Of a stretch of 64,000 bases of DNA, positions 10,644 to 21,860 are shown piece after piece (the stretch's first letter is position 1; every line of letters begins with the position of its first letter). Origin of the DNA: Phyto melanocephala (taxonomy: Eukaryota > Arthropoda > Insecta > Diptera > Rhinophoridae); assembly GCA_941918925.1 (NCBI GenBank), contig OW799234.1:69621043-69685042 (forward strand), written 5' to 3'. The notes below the pieces were generated by a model. The model did no database searches. It was not told the DNA's origin and was given only the letters and a program-made list of their open reading frames with translations. A program made the translations under genes and the position numbers.

Positions 10644-11902
10644 TATTTTCAATTAAAAAAGATCAAGAAATTTAGACGATATATTTTGAAAATCGCAAAA
10701 CAAACTTTTCTTATTAAAATTAAAATGATACCTCACATTATGACACCCTTTATTTATCTTTCACATTAGAAGTATGCTAAGGACATTTAATATTTTTATT
10801 TCTGTTTTGTTAACTACTAAAAGAATTGACAAAAAATCACCTTAACTTGTGCAAAATTTACAAATATTACTTTTAAAGTGATTACAAAAATTTAAAATGT
10901 TTTTATTAAAAAATGTTTACGAAAATCATAGCAAAACAAGTTTTAGTGCTTTCCAACGCGTTTTGAGTTAATGCCTTGCGCCTTTTGGCTATAAATAGTT
11001 GATATCGCTGGTTGTAAAGGTAAAATAACTTAAATTTAAATATATATGTATTAAGAAATTTGTGAGAAGAAACCGGTTTATTCGACATTAGGAAAATCAA
11101 CATTTGTAAAAAACCGACACCTAAAAGAGACGAAACCGTTTGTTTATAATTTTTAACTTAATAGGTACCTACTAATGCTTTAAATAAATATCCATAACAA
11201 AATTTCGATAATAACCATAAAAAATTATCATGCAAATAAATTACTTCGTCATCATTAGTTAAAATATGGATATTATTATTTTAGGTGCTAGTGATGTAGT
11301 GAATATCAATTTTTAAATATGTATACGAATATTTGCCGAATTTTAGGTATTCAATAATTTAAACGCAAATGTCAATGTCAATGTAGGTACTAATCGTATT
11401 AGATAATTACTTTCAAAATAATGTGTGTTGATAGCAACAAAGAATTATTGTATTGAATTTCATTATTAGTTGAAGTACTCTATTAAGAATACAAGTTTTT
11501 ATAAGATTTTTAAATATTATAGGTTAATTAAACAATGTACGTCATATACATACCTATTAGTAATTTCATTGTTTGTTTGCGCGGTTTACTAAAAAATTGT
11601 TTCACGTATAATTAAAAATTTAGGAGAATTTTGTTTTTATTACAATAACAAAACACATGAAATTTTATGGTCGTCACACGAGAATGCTTTCTGGAAACAT
11701 CACACAAAAGTATTATACCCCAGCTTATTAAACTTATAGAAACTGAATAAAGCTTGTAGTATGAAAGCTTTTTATTTGTTTTAAATTAATCGGAGTACAT
11801 ATGTGTTAATGTGTGTGAATGGTTTTGTTTACGTTTTATATAAATGTTATGTGCATTAGGTATTAATACTACTTTGCAACAATCTCGAACACACCTTCGG
11901 TA
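10644..11902. other. AT-rich DNA upstream of the second tRNA
   Basis: No repeat ends, RNA genes or protein motifs recognised. The minus-strand frame at 10906-11103 is unsupported. Confidence 0.45.
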
Positions 11903-11974
11903 GCCGTGATCGTCTAGTGGTTAGGACCCTACGTTGTGGCCGTAGTAACCCAGGTTCGAATCCTGGTCACGGCA
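11903..11974 (+). tRNA. tRNA-His(GTG): tRNA-His (anticodon GTG), copy 2
   Basis: Identical over all 72 nt to the copy at 8105-8176 and in the same direction, 3.8 kb downstream. Anticodon GTG at 11936-11938; B box GGTTCGAATCC at 11953-11963. Flanks have diverged apart from a short ACCTTC about 8 bp upstream of both genes and the structured trailer. This suggests a local tandem duplication of tRNA-His, with the gene body conserved by selection or gene conversion. Confidence 0.97.
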
Positions 11975-12012
11975 ATGATTCAAAATCATTGTCACGGAGA
12001 AGGTTTATTTTT
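11973..12012 (+). terminator. tRNA-His copy 2 trailer: hairpin, TCACGG repeat and T-run
   Basis: CAATGAT (11973-11979) pairs with ATCATTG (11985-11991), followed by TCACGG (11992-11997) and TTTTT at 12008-12012. Compared with copy 1 the stem has changed on both sides while staying paired. Confidence 0.6.
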
Positions 12013-12102
12013 AAATAAATGTTTTTTTTTAAAATTTGTAGGTAAAAGAAGGTACGATATTTAATATATAAAGAACAAATTTGTTTAGTAATAATTACAA
12101 TA

Positions 12103-12963
12103 CACCAATACCTCACTTTGCGTCGAGGTTACGTTCCCAAAAAACGCGACGCAAATTGAAACGACGCAAAGTGAATTATGATTTTCTATAGCAAACCATG
12201 TAAAGATCGAAGATAGGTTCCAGGGTTACAAAAATACTACTTTTTAAAAAGAAAATTGAACAAAGTAAACATATAAAAAACAAAAATAATATAAAATTTT
12301 ATTACATACATACAAAAAACAAAAAAAAAAAACCAAATTCAATTTAAAGAAAATAAAATAATTAATTAATTAATAAAAAACAAAATAAAAATTAATCACT
12401 GTCTGATGAGTCCATAGTGGATGTTGTCGTAAGTCGGCTTTCTTTCACAAAAAATTGGTTCAATGATTGCTGAACAGCTTTTTTTTCAACGTAAAATAAA
12501 TTTCCTTATAGCAATTGATATTCGTAGCTACCGTCTGGGACACTTTTTTCTTAAATGTCTCCATAGCTTCGTCAATCAAACACATCGCTTTAGAAATTCC
12601 TTTGGAGGTCAAATTTTGTTCTTCGGAGATTTCTATTGAACGGTCACTGTCATCTTCATTAAGCAATTCCAGTTGCAATAGTTCTTCATTAGACAATTCT
12701 TGGTTGTGCAAGGTTAGCAATTCATTTATGTCAGTCTCAATTAGAAAGGGAATCTCCGAGTTTTGATGGCATGGCGCAATTATGTAGAAATAAAAGTCGT
12801 TGCCATATTTTAGAAAAAAAAAGAAAATTTCAAAAATAAATTAAAGACCAAAACAACGCAACTTCGAAAATCTAACGACGCACAGTGAAAATTAGTACTA
12901 ATTTAGCAGCGACGCAACTTCGAAAAAAGGCAAAACGAAACGACTCAAAGCGAGGTATTGGTG
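12103..12963 (-). mobile_element. pogo/Tigger-like element, non-autonomous
   Basis: Ends CACCAATACCTCACTTTGCG and, reversed, CACCAATACCTCGCTTTGAG agree at 21 of the first 23 positions, flanked by TA (12101-12102 and 12964-12965). Further copies of the motif ACGACGCA-AGTGAA lie just inside both ends. The element is 861 bp and contains only the C-terminal part of a Tigger-type transposase on the minus strand. A truncated relative sits at 14816-15482. Confidence 0.8.
12460..12720 (-). pseudogene. pogo/Tigger transposase C-terminal relic
   Basis: 86 residues. HNQELSNEELLQLELLNEDD resembles the acidic ELT-x-EDLLxLE stretch after the DDE domain of Tigger/jerky transposases, and NINCYKEIYFTLKKK resembles their CY-EIY-KKK tail. 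The CENPB-type DNA-binding domain and DDE core are missing, so the protein cannot transpose. The Met is simply the first in the remnant. Plus-strand frame 12515-12766 is its shadow. Confidence 0.7.
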
Positions 12964-13107
12964 TATAAAAAAAGAAAAATTTTGTAATATTTGTTAATTT
13001 TTGTTAATTTGTTAAATTATTTTCCCGAAGATGCTACACGAAGGAGTAGCGAAATATTGAAGAAAATAAAACATTGTTTAATATTGTTTTTTATAAAAAA
13101 AAAAAAA

Positions 13108-13763
13108 ACAAGTAACAGTGCTATATTCGGCCGTGCCGAATCTTATATACCCTTCACAACGTGTAGTCATGCAATAACAATTGTTTGTATCACCATTCAT
13201 CCCATATAAAATACGTGCATACGTACACGTTAGAATAAATGTGGCATCGAATCTCAGCTGAGCCAAAAAAAATTTATTTTATTTTATTTAATATATTATT
13301 TATATTTTATTATTTTTTTTATATTTTTTTTAAATTTTTTTAAAATTTTGTTTTTGTAGTTTTTTTTATTATTTTTTTCTTATTTTTAATATTTTTTTTT
13401 TTGTAATTTTTTTTGTTTGGTATGTTTTTTACATGTATGTATGTATGTATGTTGTTGTTGTAATTGTGAAAAAAAACGAGGTGGTCGTGGTTTTTTGCTC
13501 ATATCTTAGAAAGTTATGGGACGATTCTGCTGAATTTCAATAGCGATTCATTCCTGGATATTTCCAAGAGATTGATACCATATACAGATCTGAGGAACAT
13601 ATAGTTGCTTCTAAAAGTTGATTTCAACCAACACACGGACAGACGGACAGACGGTCAGGGCTTAATCCTCTATTCATAAGCTTTCAGAAAATATATACTT
13701 TATGGGGTCGGAAATAAAAATTGTAGAAATTACAAACGGAATGACAAAACTATATATACCCTT
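13108..13763 (-). repeat. family A repeat, reverse orientation (head-to-head pair, left)
   Basis: On the plus strand it begins AACAAGTAACAGTGCTATAT with hairpin ATTCGGC-CGT-GCCGAAT and ends TGACAAAACTATATATACCC. It abuts a forward copy at 13762, so the two form a large inverted repeat joined at their 5' ends. Confidence 0.8.
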
Positions 13764-14541
13764 TTTATACCCTTCACACAGTGAAAAAGGGTATATATAG
13801 GTTTGTCATTCCGTGTGAAATTTCTACAATTTTCATTTCCGACCCCATAAAGTATATATTTTCTGAAAGCTTATGAATAGAGGAGTCGATTAAGCCCTGA
13901 CCGTCTGTCCGTCTGTCCGTCTGACCGTCTGTCCGTGTGTATGTTGAAATCAACTTTTTGAAGCCCCCCGACATAGGTTGGACCCGGGTAAGGTATTAAA
14001 ATATCAGAAATATTCGGGAGTAGATCGGTATTGAAAATCAGAAACATCGGTACATAAACAACTGAGATATGAGCAAAAACCCACGACCACCTCGATTTTC
14101 TTTTCATAAAAACAACATTACAACAACAACATACATACATACAAACGTGTATACTGGTTAGAGAAAACGTGGCATCGAATCCCAGCTGAGGCAAAAAAAA
14201 TTTTTTTTAAATTTTTTTAAAATTTTTTTTTTAATTTTTTTTTTATTTTTTTTTTATTTTTTATTTAATATATTATATATATTTTTATTATTATTTTTTT
14301 TTATTTTTTTTTTTTTAATTTTTTTTTTATTTTTTTTTTGTTTTATATATATTATATATGTATATAATAATTTTTTTTTTTTAAATTTTTTTTTTATTTT
14401 TTATTTTTTTTTTGTTTTTTTTTTAACATACATACGTGAATTTACTGTTATTGCATGACTACACGTTGTGAAGGGTATATAAGATTCGGCACGGCCGAAT
14501 ATAGCGCTTTTACTTGTTCACTGTGTGAAGGGTATAAAAAA
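13762..14541 (+). repeat. family A repeat, forward orientation (head-to-head pair, right)
   Basis: Starts TTTTATACCCTTCACACAGT and carries the usual core with three GTCTGTCC units near 13905-13935. It ends with hairpin ATTCGGC-ACG-GCCGAAT, CTTTTACTTGTT and then TTCACTGTGTGAAGGGTATA. This last block is the exact inverse of the start and makes a perfect inverted repeat of over 20 bp enclosing the copy. Confidence 0.8.
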
Positions 14542-14569
14542 GAGGTCAAATAAAGTGTAGAATTATTGT

Positions 14570-14815
14570 TAAAACACATAAATTTAAATGTGGGCTTAAA
14601 ATTTTTATTATCGGTTTAAAGAACAACTTATGATATTTACTGTTCGACAATGATTTGAGGTGGTCCATTCAGAAGGTTTAATTTTTAACAACACGTTCGA
14701 GTATAGCGACGCGTATCTTGCGGCTTCCAAAGCGTCAATGGTTGCTGGCTTATTCCTGATTACTTCAGGCTTTACATATCCCCGGAGAAAATATTTCAAA
14801 CCACCAAAATGATTT
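14570..14815 (-). pseudogene. mariner-like transposase C-terminal relic
   Basis: Minus-strand frame 14608-14799 reads LKYFLRGYVKPEVIRNKPAT then IDALEA, matching the (L/D)YFLWGYVK..VY.NKP.TI.ALE block near the C-terminus of insect mariner-like transposases. In a shifted frame MDHLKSLSNSKYHK fits the last residues of the same family. The third catalytic Asp should lie just upstream and is lost at the junction with the pogo fragment at about 14816. The rest of the element was not found. Confidence 0.7.
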
Positions 14816-15482
14816 CATACATACATACAAAAAACAAAAAAAAAAACCAAATTCAATTTAAAGAAAATAAAATAATTAATTAATTAATAAAAAACAAAAT
14901 AAAAATTAATCACTGTCTGATGAGTCCATAGTGGATGTTGTCGTAAGTCGGCTTTCTTTCACAAAAAATTGGTTCAATGATTGCTGAACAGCTTTTTTTT
15001 CAACGTAAAATAAATTTCCTTATAGCAATTGATATTCGTAGCTACCGTCTGGGACACTTTTTTTTAAATGTCTCCATAGCTTCGTCAATCAAACACATCG
15101 CTTTAGAAATTCCTTTGGAGGTCAAATTTTGTTCTTCGGAGATTTCTATTGAACGGTCACTGTCATCTTCATTAGCAAATTGCAATTCCAGTTGCAATAG
15201 TTCTTCATTAGACAATTCTTGGTTGTGCAAGGTTAGCAATTCATTTATGTCAGTCTCAATTAGAAAGGGAATCTCCGAGTTTTGATGGCATGGCGCAATT
15301 ATGTAGAAATAAAAGTCGTTGCCATATTTTAGAAAAAAAAAGAAAATTTCAAAAATAAATTAAAGACCAAAACAACGCAACTTCGAAAATCTAACGACGC
15401 ACAGTGAAAATTAGTACTAATTCAGCAGCGACGCAACTTCGAAAAAACGCAAAACGAAACGACTCAAAGCGAGGTATTGGTG
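14816..15482 (-). mobile_element. truncated pogo/Tigger-like copy
   Basis: Near-identical to 12304-12963 of the complete copy, starting at CATACATACAAAAAACAA and ending at the same right end CGAGGTATTGGTG with TA next to it (15483-15484). The left inverted end is missing, replaced by a mariner-like relic. The coding remnant (minus, 15042-15239) has LQFANED where the other copy has LLNED. It also carries a frameshift in a T run that cuts it after ETFKKK. Confidence 0.8.
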
Positions 15483-16039
15483 TAATTTACGCAATGCACA
15501 CTTAAAAATATTGTTCGTTTCCTTATAAACAGAATTTCTGTCGTGTCGTTTATATTTTTCTATTGTTTACCATGGTAAACGTCAAGTAATTGAAAAACTA
15601 GAAATAGAAAAATTGCTGAAATCTTAATTATACAAAGTAACTAATTTAATAACAAATTTTTAACAAAATATTTTAATAGTATCAGAAAAAGTTATAATAA
15701 ATAATTAAATTAAACTTTTTTGTTAAAATATATATATGAAGTAACATAAGAGCGAAACTATATTTTTATTAATTATTTATTAAATCGATTTTCCATTCCG
15801 GTATTAATTCAATTCACAAAATCTATCAAAACATTTGACATGAAATCATATTGTTTTACAAAATGCAAATTACCAACAATAAGCATACAGTAGTGTTATG
15901 TAGCAAACGCATAGCGCAAGAACCAACATTACACATGTGTTGTACGGTGAATTTGTATTTTTTTAATAATTGGAAATAATTCTTTTTAAATTTTATTCAA
16001 CTAAATTTAATGATTTCAGCAAATTTTATATTGATGTTA
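15483..16039. other. AT-rich DNA
   Basis: No supported feature was seen. Confidence 0.45.
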
Positions 16040-16041
16040 TA

Positions 16042-16953
16042 TCGGGTGTCCCAACTAGAACGCAATTTTTAAATTTTAAATAAAACAGAAATTAAAAAAA
16101 AAAATCGTGAAACTTTATTATATCGTAAAGTAGACAGAATGAGGTTATGTATGGAACAATATATCGTGCAGATGGCCGCCGCGGCTTTGCTGGCACACAC
16201 GCGATCTTTTAATGAAATTTTCAGTGACCTTTTTGCATAAATGCTGCGGTATTTAATGCAGCGTAAAATTTCCTTTTTTAAGGCTTGAGTTGTCGTCGGC
16301 TTATTCGCGTAAACCATCAACTTCAAAAAACCCCAAAGAAAAAAATCTAAAGGTGTTAAATCACACGATCTAGGCGGCCAATTCTGGTCTCCAAAATGCG
16401 AAATAACACGACCGGGAAATGACTGATGCAGCAATTGAATTGTTTCTCTGGCTGTATGACATGTGGTGCCATCTTGTTGAAACCACATGCCCTCCACATT
16501 CATTTCTTCAATTCTAGGCAAGAAAACTGGTTATCATTTCACGATACCGAACACCATTGATTGTTTGCGCTTGACCTGCCTCATATTCATAAAAAAAAGG
16601 TCCAATTATTCCTCCAGCCCAAAAACCACACCACACAGTGACACGTTGAGGATGCATTTGCTTGTCGTGAATCATTTGAGGATTTTCCTCACCCCAAATG
16701 CGACAATTCTGCCTATTGACGAAGCCATCAAGATGGAAATGGGATGATCGCAATTTGCGAACTGTAGCCGCAAAATTATTACCATTTTGGTAAAACAGTT
16801 TTACAATGAGAATGCGTTGTTCATTCGTATAGCGCTCCATTTTTACTAACCTCGTACCTTCTACTAGCAAACAATAACAAATGTTCAAATGTCAAACAAT
16901 GACACTTCGAATGGCGCCAAATTTAAAAATTGCGTTCTAGTTGGGACACCCGA
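16042..16953 (-). mobile_element. mariner-like (IS630-Tc1-mariner) element with 35-bp perfect inverted ends
   Basis: The outer 35 bp (TCGGGTGTCCCAACTAGAAC, then GCAATTTTTAAATTT) are perfectly inverted between 16042-16076 and 16919-16953. TA flanks both ends (16040-16041, 16954-16955). The 912-bp element encodes one transposase on the minus strand that carries a frameshift and an internal deletion. Perfect ends suggest recent mobilisation in trans. Confidence 0.9.
16069..16840 (-). pseudogene. mariner-like transposase, internally deleted and frameshifted
   Basis: A start at 16840 gives MERYTNEQRILIVKLFYQNG, the usual N-terminal helix-turn-helix opening. After RKLR the frame jumps directly to SSHFHLDGFVNRQNCRIWGE. 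About 110 or more residues are gone: the second DNA-binding helix region and the FSDEAHF block with the first catalytic Asp. Reading continues RVTVWCGFWAGGIIGPFFYE to about 16514. It then resumes in another frame (from 16521) with WFQQDGTTCHTA, which holds the second Asp, and WPPRSCDLTPLDFFLWGFLK, which holds the third. Two of three catalytic acids remain. The protein cuts and pastes the element as a dimer in the nucleus when intact; this copy cannot. Confidence 0.85.
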
Positions 16954-16955
16954 TA

Positions 16956-19137
16956 TAAATTGCTAATTTATTTTCGACCTAAAAGGCATTATAAGATTTT
17001 CTTATTATAAGTTTTCTATCATATTAGGGTTATTAGGTTATGCAACTCAATGTAGAAGGGTTTTTATATAAATTACCTATCAAGGGTATACCCATCAATA
17101 TGGGTATAAAAAGATAAGGCTTTAATATTAGAATACAGTTAGCTAAGTAATGGTATAATGTTAAATTTGAAATAAGGCGACCTGATTAGAATTCATTTAA
17201 TATACATACAGCTATTGAGTTTGAAGTTGAAGTTGAAAAAATTAAAAACAAGTTAATCAACATTCTTATAACATTAATTGTGTTTGCCAAGAGTGTTTTT
17301 TAGTAAAGGCATGAAAAATTAAAAATTTTAAATAGTACTGAACCTCCAACAAAAAGTTATATTTTTCAATGATATGGTACTTTTTGCAAACAATTATTTA
17401 AAAGCAAAAGTTTTTTATATTTAAGTAGAGAATATTGCTTTTGTTATTCACGTTTTATTAGCAACACTATGCAACAAATGAAAACTTTTTTTCCCCCAGA
17501 ATAACCACTATATTTTTTTGATCCGCTATAGTCACCTAACTGCAAAAACCATCAAAATTTCAAATTCTATTTTTAAAAAATTTTTTTTTATAAAATTTGA
17601 GATTTTTGAAGCGGTTGCTCCATACATCTTGTCGTAACTTCTGAACGACGTACTCGATTTTGTTAACCGATCCGTCTGAAAACTTTAAATTACGCCAGCT
17701 TTAAGTTTTTCTAATATCATTTTCTGATCTAGCTATAAGTTTTGGAGTTATCGAGGAAAAAGTCGGAAAAGAATTTTTTTTTGTAAAATTATAAAATTTT
17801 TGAAATTAAAAAATTTATAAAAAATAGAAAGCAACAAATAGTTATCAGTTTTGGTACTTCATCTTACAACAGCATTTATTAGAAACAAAACAAATTTTAT
17901 TACATGAAAATCCATTGATAAATTCGTGTTTTATTCCCGATGAACTGAAAGTACCTAGTTTCGATATTTTCTTTTTTTATCACAAATTAGTGTAAGGCTA
18001 AAAAGTTTGTGATTTTTTTATATTTTTTTTTAAATGAAAAATTAATTTTAAATTATTTTCTGATATTAATTAGTTTTGAAGTTAGATGAGATCTTAAAAA
18101 GTCGTGTGCACAAAATACAAAAGAAAAATTCACTTGCCTCTGAATTAAAGTTGACCCTAATGTGTAAACTTCAGTGTTTAGAATAAGATGCATGTTGCAA
18201 TTTTGTGAAATGTTGCCACTTAATTCTGAATATAATCAATCAGCAGATTTAGAGCAAACATTATAAGTTTAGCTCAAAAATATTTTTATTGGAGAGTTTT
18301 GGATTTTCTTTTAAACTGAATTGTTTGTTTTTACTAAACGTCTGCATGGCTGCTCTTAAAAGCAATTTAAAAACGTTTGTTTGTTTTTTAAATACGTAGT
18401 GTTTTCCATTCTGTGTTAAAGAAACTAAATTAATAATCTCTCAGTCAAAAGAGGAACAATAACAACTAATATCAAAAACAATATATTACTACCACATTCA
18501 AATAAATGTAACAAAGTAAAATGTGTTAAATACTCAAATATGGTTTAAGTATATATTTATTTGAATTTTTACAAGGGTACTAAAAATCTTACGGTGGTAC
18601 TACGGTATTCTTTGAATAAGAAGGGTACTGAAAAAAGTACAATATAGTACGGAATTTTTCTAAATAAAGAGAGTGTAGTCGATCAGGCATGTTAAACGAG
18701 AACCATGTGTATCTAAAAACCCAACAACAATCAAGTTTTTTTCAGTAATATCTAGAGATTTTAGAACTAATACTGTGTTAGATGTATTTAATGCAGTTTC
18801 ATTTCTTACTAGCTCACCCGCTTGTGCATTATCTTCATAGGAAAGTACCGAAACAAACAATTTTTTGCGTGTAATTTTAGTCAACTTTTTTTAAATTCCC
18901 AAGATATATTTTTGGTCCCATAAAAGGTCAAATAAACCTTATGTTGCTACACAACAATACAAAATTGCACTAAAACCACTTACAAAAACAATTTGTTTTT
19001 TAACTGGCATATTCGACAAACAAGTTTCTTTGAAAATAAACTCATAGAACCACTAAAAATCTGATTGTTTAATTTTAATTTATTCAATTTTATTATTTAT
19101 ATTATTTAACAGTTTTGTTGGAGAGCATTAAAGATTT
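16956..19137. other. AT-rich DNA, unassigned
   Basis: The stretch 17610-17780 (CGTAACTTCTGAACGACGTA and following) has repeat-like texture but no second copy in the window. At 18580-18655 GGTACT/GTACTG recurs several times in 70 bp. The minus-strand frame 18660-18884 (74 residues) has no recognisable family. No gene can be supported. Confidence 0.4.
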
Positions 19138-20009
19138 GGTATAGGCAAAATATATCATTCACTTTTGTTTTTGTACAATTGTGAAATTCTACAATATTAA
19201 TTTCCGACCCCATTAAGTGCATATTTTCTGAAAGCTTATGAAAAAGGGAAGTTGATTAAGGACTGTCTGTCTCCCAACATACACAAGACCCGTGTTTGGA
19301 GCAAATCGGTACTGAAAATCAGCATAATAAGTAGTCTAATAACTTTCTGAGATATAAGCAAATATACACGATTGCCTGTCTTCTTTTCACTTATTATCAC
19401 CACGAAAAATTTGCAGCATTAGAATAATTTGTAGCCACATTTTGTAAAAAATTTTAAAAATCTTTTACTAACCAGCAAAGTTATAGGCAAAATATAAATT
19501 TTTTTTTTAACTATAAAGGCACTAAATTATAAGCCTGAGATAACAGATATTATTTCTGAGAAAAACTTATAAATCAGTTTGAAACTTACTGAGATATAAG
19601 CACTAAAATACAACTGCTTCGGTGTTTTCACTAAAACTTATGAGCAAAAATCGATTTTTTCAGTTTCTATATAACAAACAGAACCCATATGGGGATATGG
19701 GGTTGGCTAGAAAAATACAATTAAATATGAAAAATTTAAATCCAATATTTTGTCCTAGATAAAATGGCGAATATAAGAGTCCATTAAGTAGTTACGATTT
19801 TGACCCCTTCAACCCCCACAATATTAGTATTAAATGAAAGGGCTTCACTAGTATTTAGAATAAAGTTAAATAAATTTAAAATAAAGAAAATGGTGTGTAA
19901 CATGAAATCTGAAATCCAGGATAAGCTGTGATGTAATCATTATAACTGTGAATTTCATGGTGAAAGGTATTTTTAGATACGCCACTGCCGAATATGGCAC
20001 TCTTACCAA
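19138..20009 (+). repeat. family A repeat, long variant
   Basis: Carries the core ATTTCCGACCCCATTAAGTG, a middle section absent from the short copies (AAAGTTATAGGCAAAATATA; AAATGGCGAATATAAGAGTC; ATTAGTATTAAATGAAAGGG) and the end GCCGAATATGGCACTCTTAC. The same long form, less decayed, spans 29.95-31.97 kb. Confidence 0.6.
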
Positions 20010-20479
20010 TTATTAAAACTAATAATAAATTTTTGTTGAAAAGTGAGTAAAAACTATTTTTTCATTACAACGTTGCAGTAACCCATTAATATGTATTGAA
20101 TAAGGATGTTTATGCGTATATGTGTGATATAGAGATAAATATGATGTCCTCTTTAATTAAAATTCACTTTTTAAAAGCCATAAAATGTTTCCTTTACTTA
20201 GTTATAGTGCTGATTTTTTTCTTATGTTCTCATACAATTTTCTGTTTGTCTTGAATCTAACAGAATGTATTCCAATTTAATTATTTTACCGTTAAAAAAA
20301 AAACAAACTTCTACAACACACAAAACAAATCAAGCGCGATATTTGCTATAAAATCGTGTAAGAGCTCATACCATGCAAATGAAATTTGTTAACCATCACT
20401 GAGATCCTGTAGAGAAGGAAAGCAGGTATTTGTACTGGAAAGGGGCCTTTATTTTTAAATAGTCCCGGTTAGAACTCTT
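20010..20479. other. AT-rich DNA
   Basis: No supported feature. Confidence 0.4.
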
Positions 20480-21110
20480 TTTACAGCTTATAGGCTTATA
20501 AACAGATGTCCCCACTTAGAAGTTTTGCACTTACAGACGAAACTAAATAAAAGCGGTGAACATTATGTAAGTTTCGATGTTCGCCTGGTATAAAAGAGAG
20601 CCACGTAAGCCTGCCCACTCTACATGTATCTAGTTCAGTCCATCTGTCTTTGGATTTTTCAAGAAAGTGTCTGAAAATCTTGCCTTTTATATCACCCAAC
20701 GGGATTGCGACTACTTTTGCGTTGGAGATATCCAAAGCAGATCCATTCTAGGCCATCTCAACTACCCGCTTGTACCGTGGTTGCTCCTAAGTGCTGGTAC
20801 CCAGACAAATCAACGTCAGTCAGTTAACCAAGGGTTGATAACTCTTTTCTGCATTTATCGATTAAACTGGACGTGGTGAAATTCGATCTAAGTGACAAGA
20901 ATGCCGTCTGAGTAAAAAAAGGTACCAATATTCCCGTAAATATTCCTATCATTCAGTATGACACATGCCTCTTAGAAAGCGAATATTTCAGGCTTAAATA
21001 CTCTAAATTCATTTGGAAGAGCTATATCGATAATTCACCAGAGAAGACAACGGGTTTAACTCCATCTCCACAGTCCATCTAAGCTCCCTGAAAAGTCAAC
21101 CCTTTCCCAC
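20480..21110 (-). pseudogene. I-like LINE relic: RNase H and downstream region
   Basis: On the minus strand, from about 21060 downward in shifting frames, can be read FKPEIFAF and EACVILNDRNIYGNI (second RNase H block, normally F/QAE), a decayed YSD block, and FVWVPAHLGATTVQAGS (the W-P-x-H-x-G block). The intact frame 20496-20735 then gives VVAIPLGDIKGKIFRHFLEK and TCRVGRLTWLSF, the spacer between RNase H and the terminal zinc knuckle in I-clade non-LTR retrotransposons. The relic breaks off before the TGHWML-type motif seen at 27.4 kb. RNase H would remove the RNA strand during reverse transcription; here it is inactive. Confidence 0.65.
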
Positions 21111-21345
21111 TCAGGGGACTTAGAGAATTTATCCTGTTAAAATTCATTATTATGTTTAAAAAAGGTATCATGCACTAATTATACTATGAATACGAATAAA
21201 TTGAAACACCTTTGGTATTTGCTAAAGCAAATTATCTTTTTTTAAACTATAATGATTGCACTTAAGTTTTTAATTAATATTTGTTATTCCAATATTTTTT
21301 TTGAATTTTATTGTCTATTTTTAGTACTTTATTTTAATTTGTCAA
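21111..21345. other. AT-rich spacer
   Basis: No supported feature. Confidence 0.4.
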
Positions 21346-21860
21346 ACCATATAATTTCGTGATTAAAAAAGAGGGCAGGGCCACGCCCATAAAAAAAATG
21401 TTATAATTTTGAGGTACTTGCACCAGACCGATTTTTCTGAAACTTTCCACACATATCGAGCTGTCACGACTAAATAATTTCGTGATTAGAAAAGTGGGCA
21501 GTGTCACGCCCATAAAAAAAGGTATTATTTTGAGGTACTTGCACTAAACCGAATATTCTGAAACTTTGCACACATATTGAGCTGTTATGACTTTACAATT
21601 TCGTGATTAGAAAAGTGGGCAGGGCCACGCCTATAAAAACAATTATAATTTTGAGGTACTTGCGCTGGTCCGATTCTTCTGAAACTTTGCACACATATTG
21701 AGCTATTATGACTTTACAATTTCGTGATTAAAAAAGTTGGCAATGCCACGCACATAAAAAAAATTATAATTTTTAGGTTTTTGCACTTGATATTCAATTA
21801 AAATTCAGAATGCATTTCGATTCATTAAGGGGCGTAGCAACGCGCGCCGGGTTTGGCTAG
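21346..21860 (+). mobile_element. Helitron-like unit 1 (5'-truncated), four ~122-bp repeats
   Basis: Four tandem repeats, marked by CACGC at 21382, 21505, 21626 and 21747 (periods 123, 121, 121), lead into GGGGCGTAGCAACGCGCGCC, GGGTTTGG and CTAG at 21857-21860. A GC-rich hairpin (GGCG-CGCC) about ten bases before a terminal CTAG is the classic Helitron 3' end. The 5' end is missing. Confidence 0.7.
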
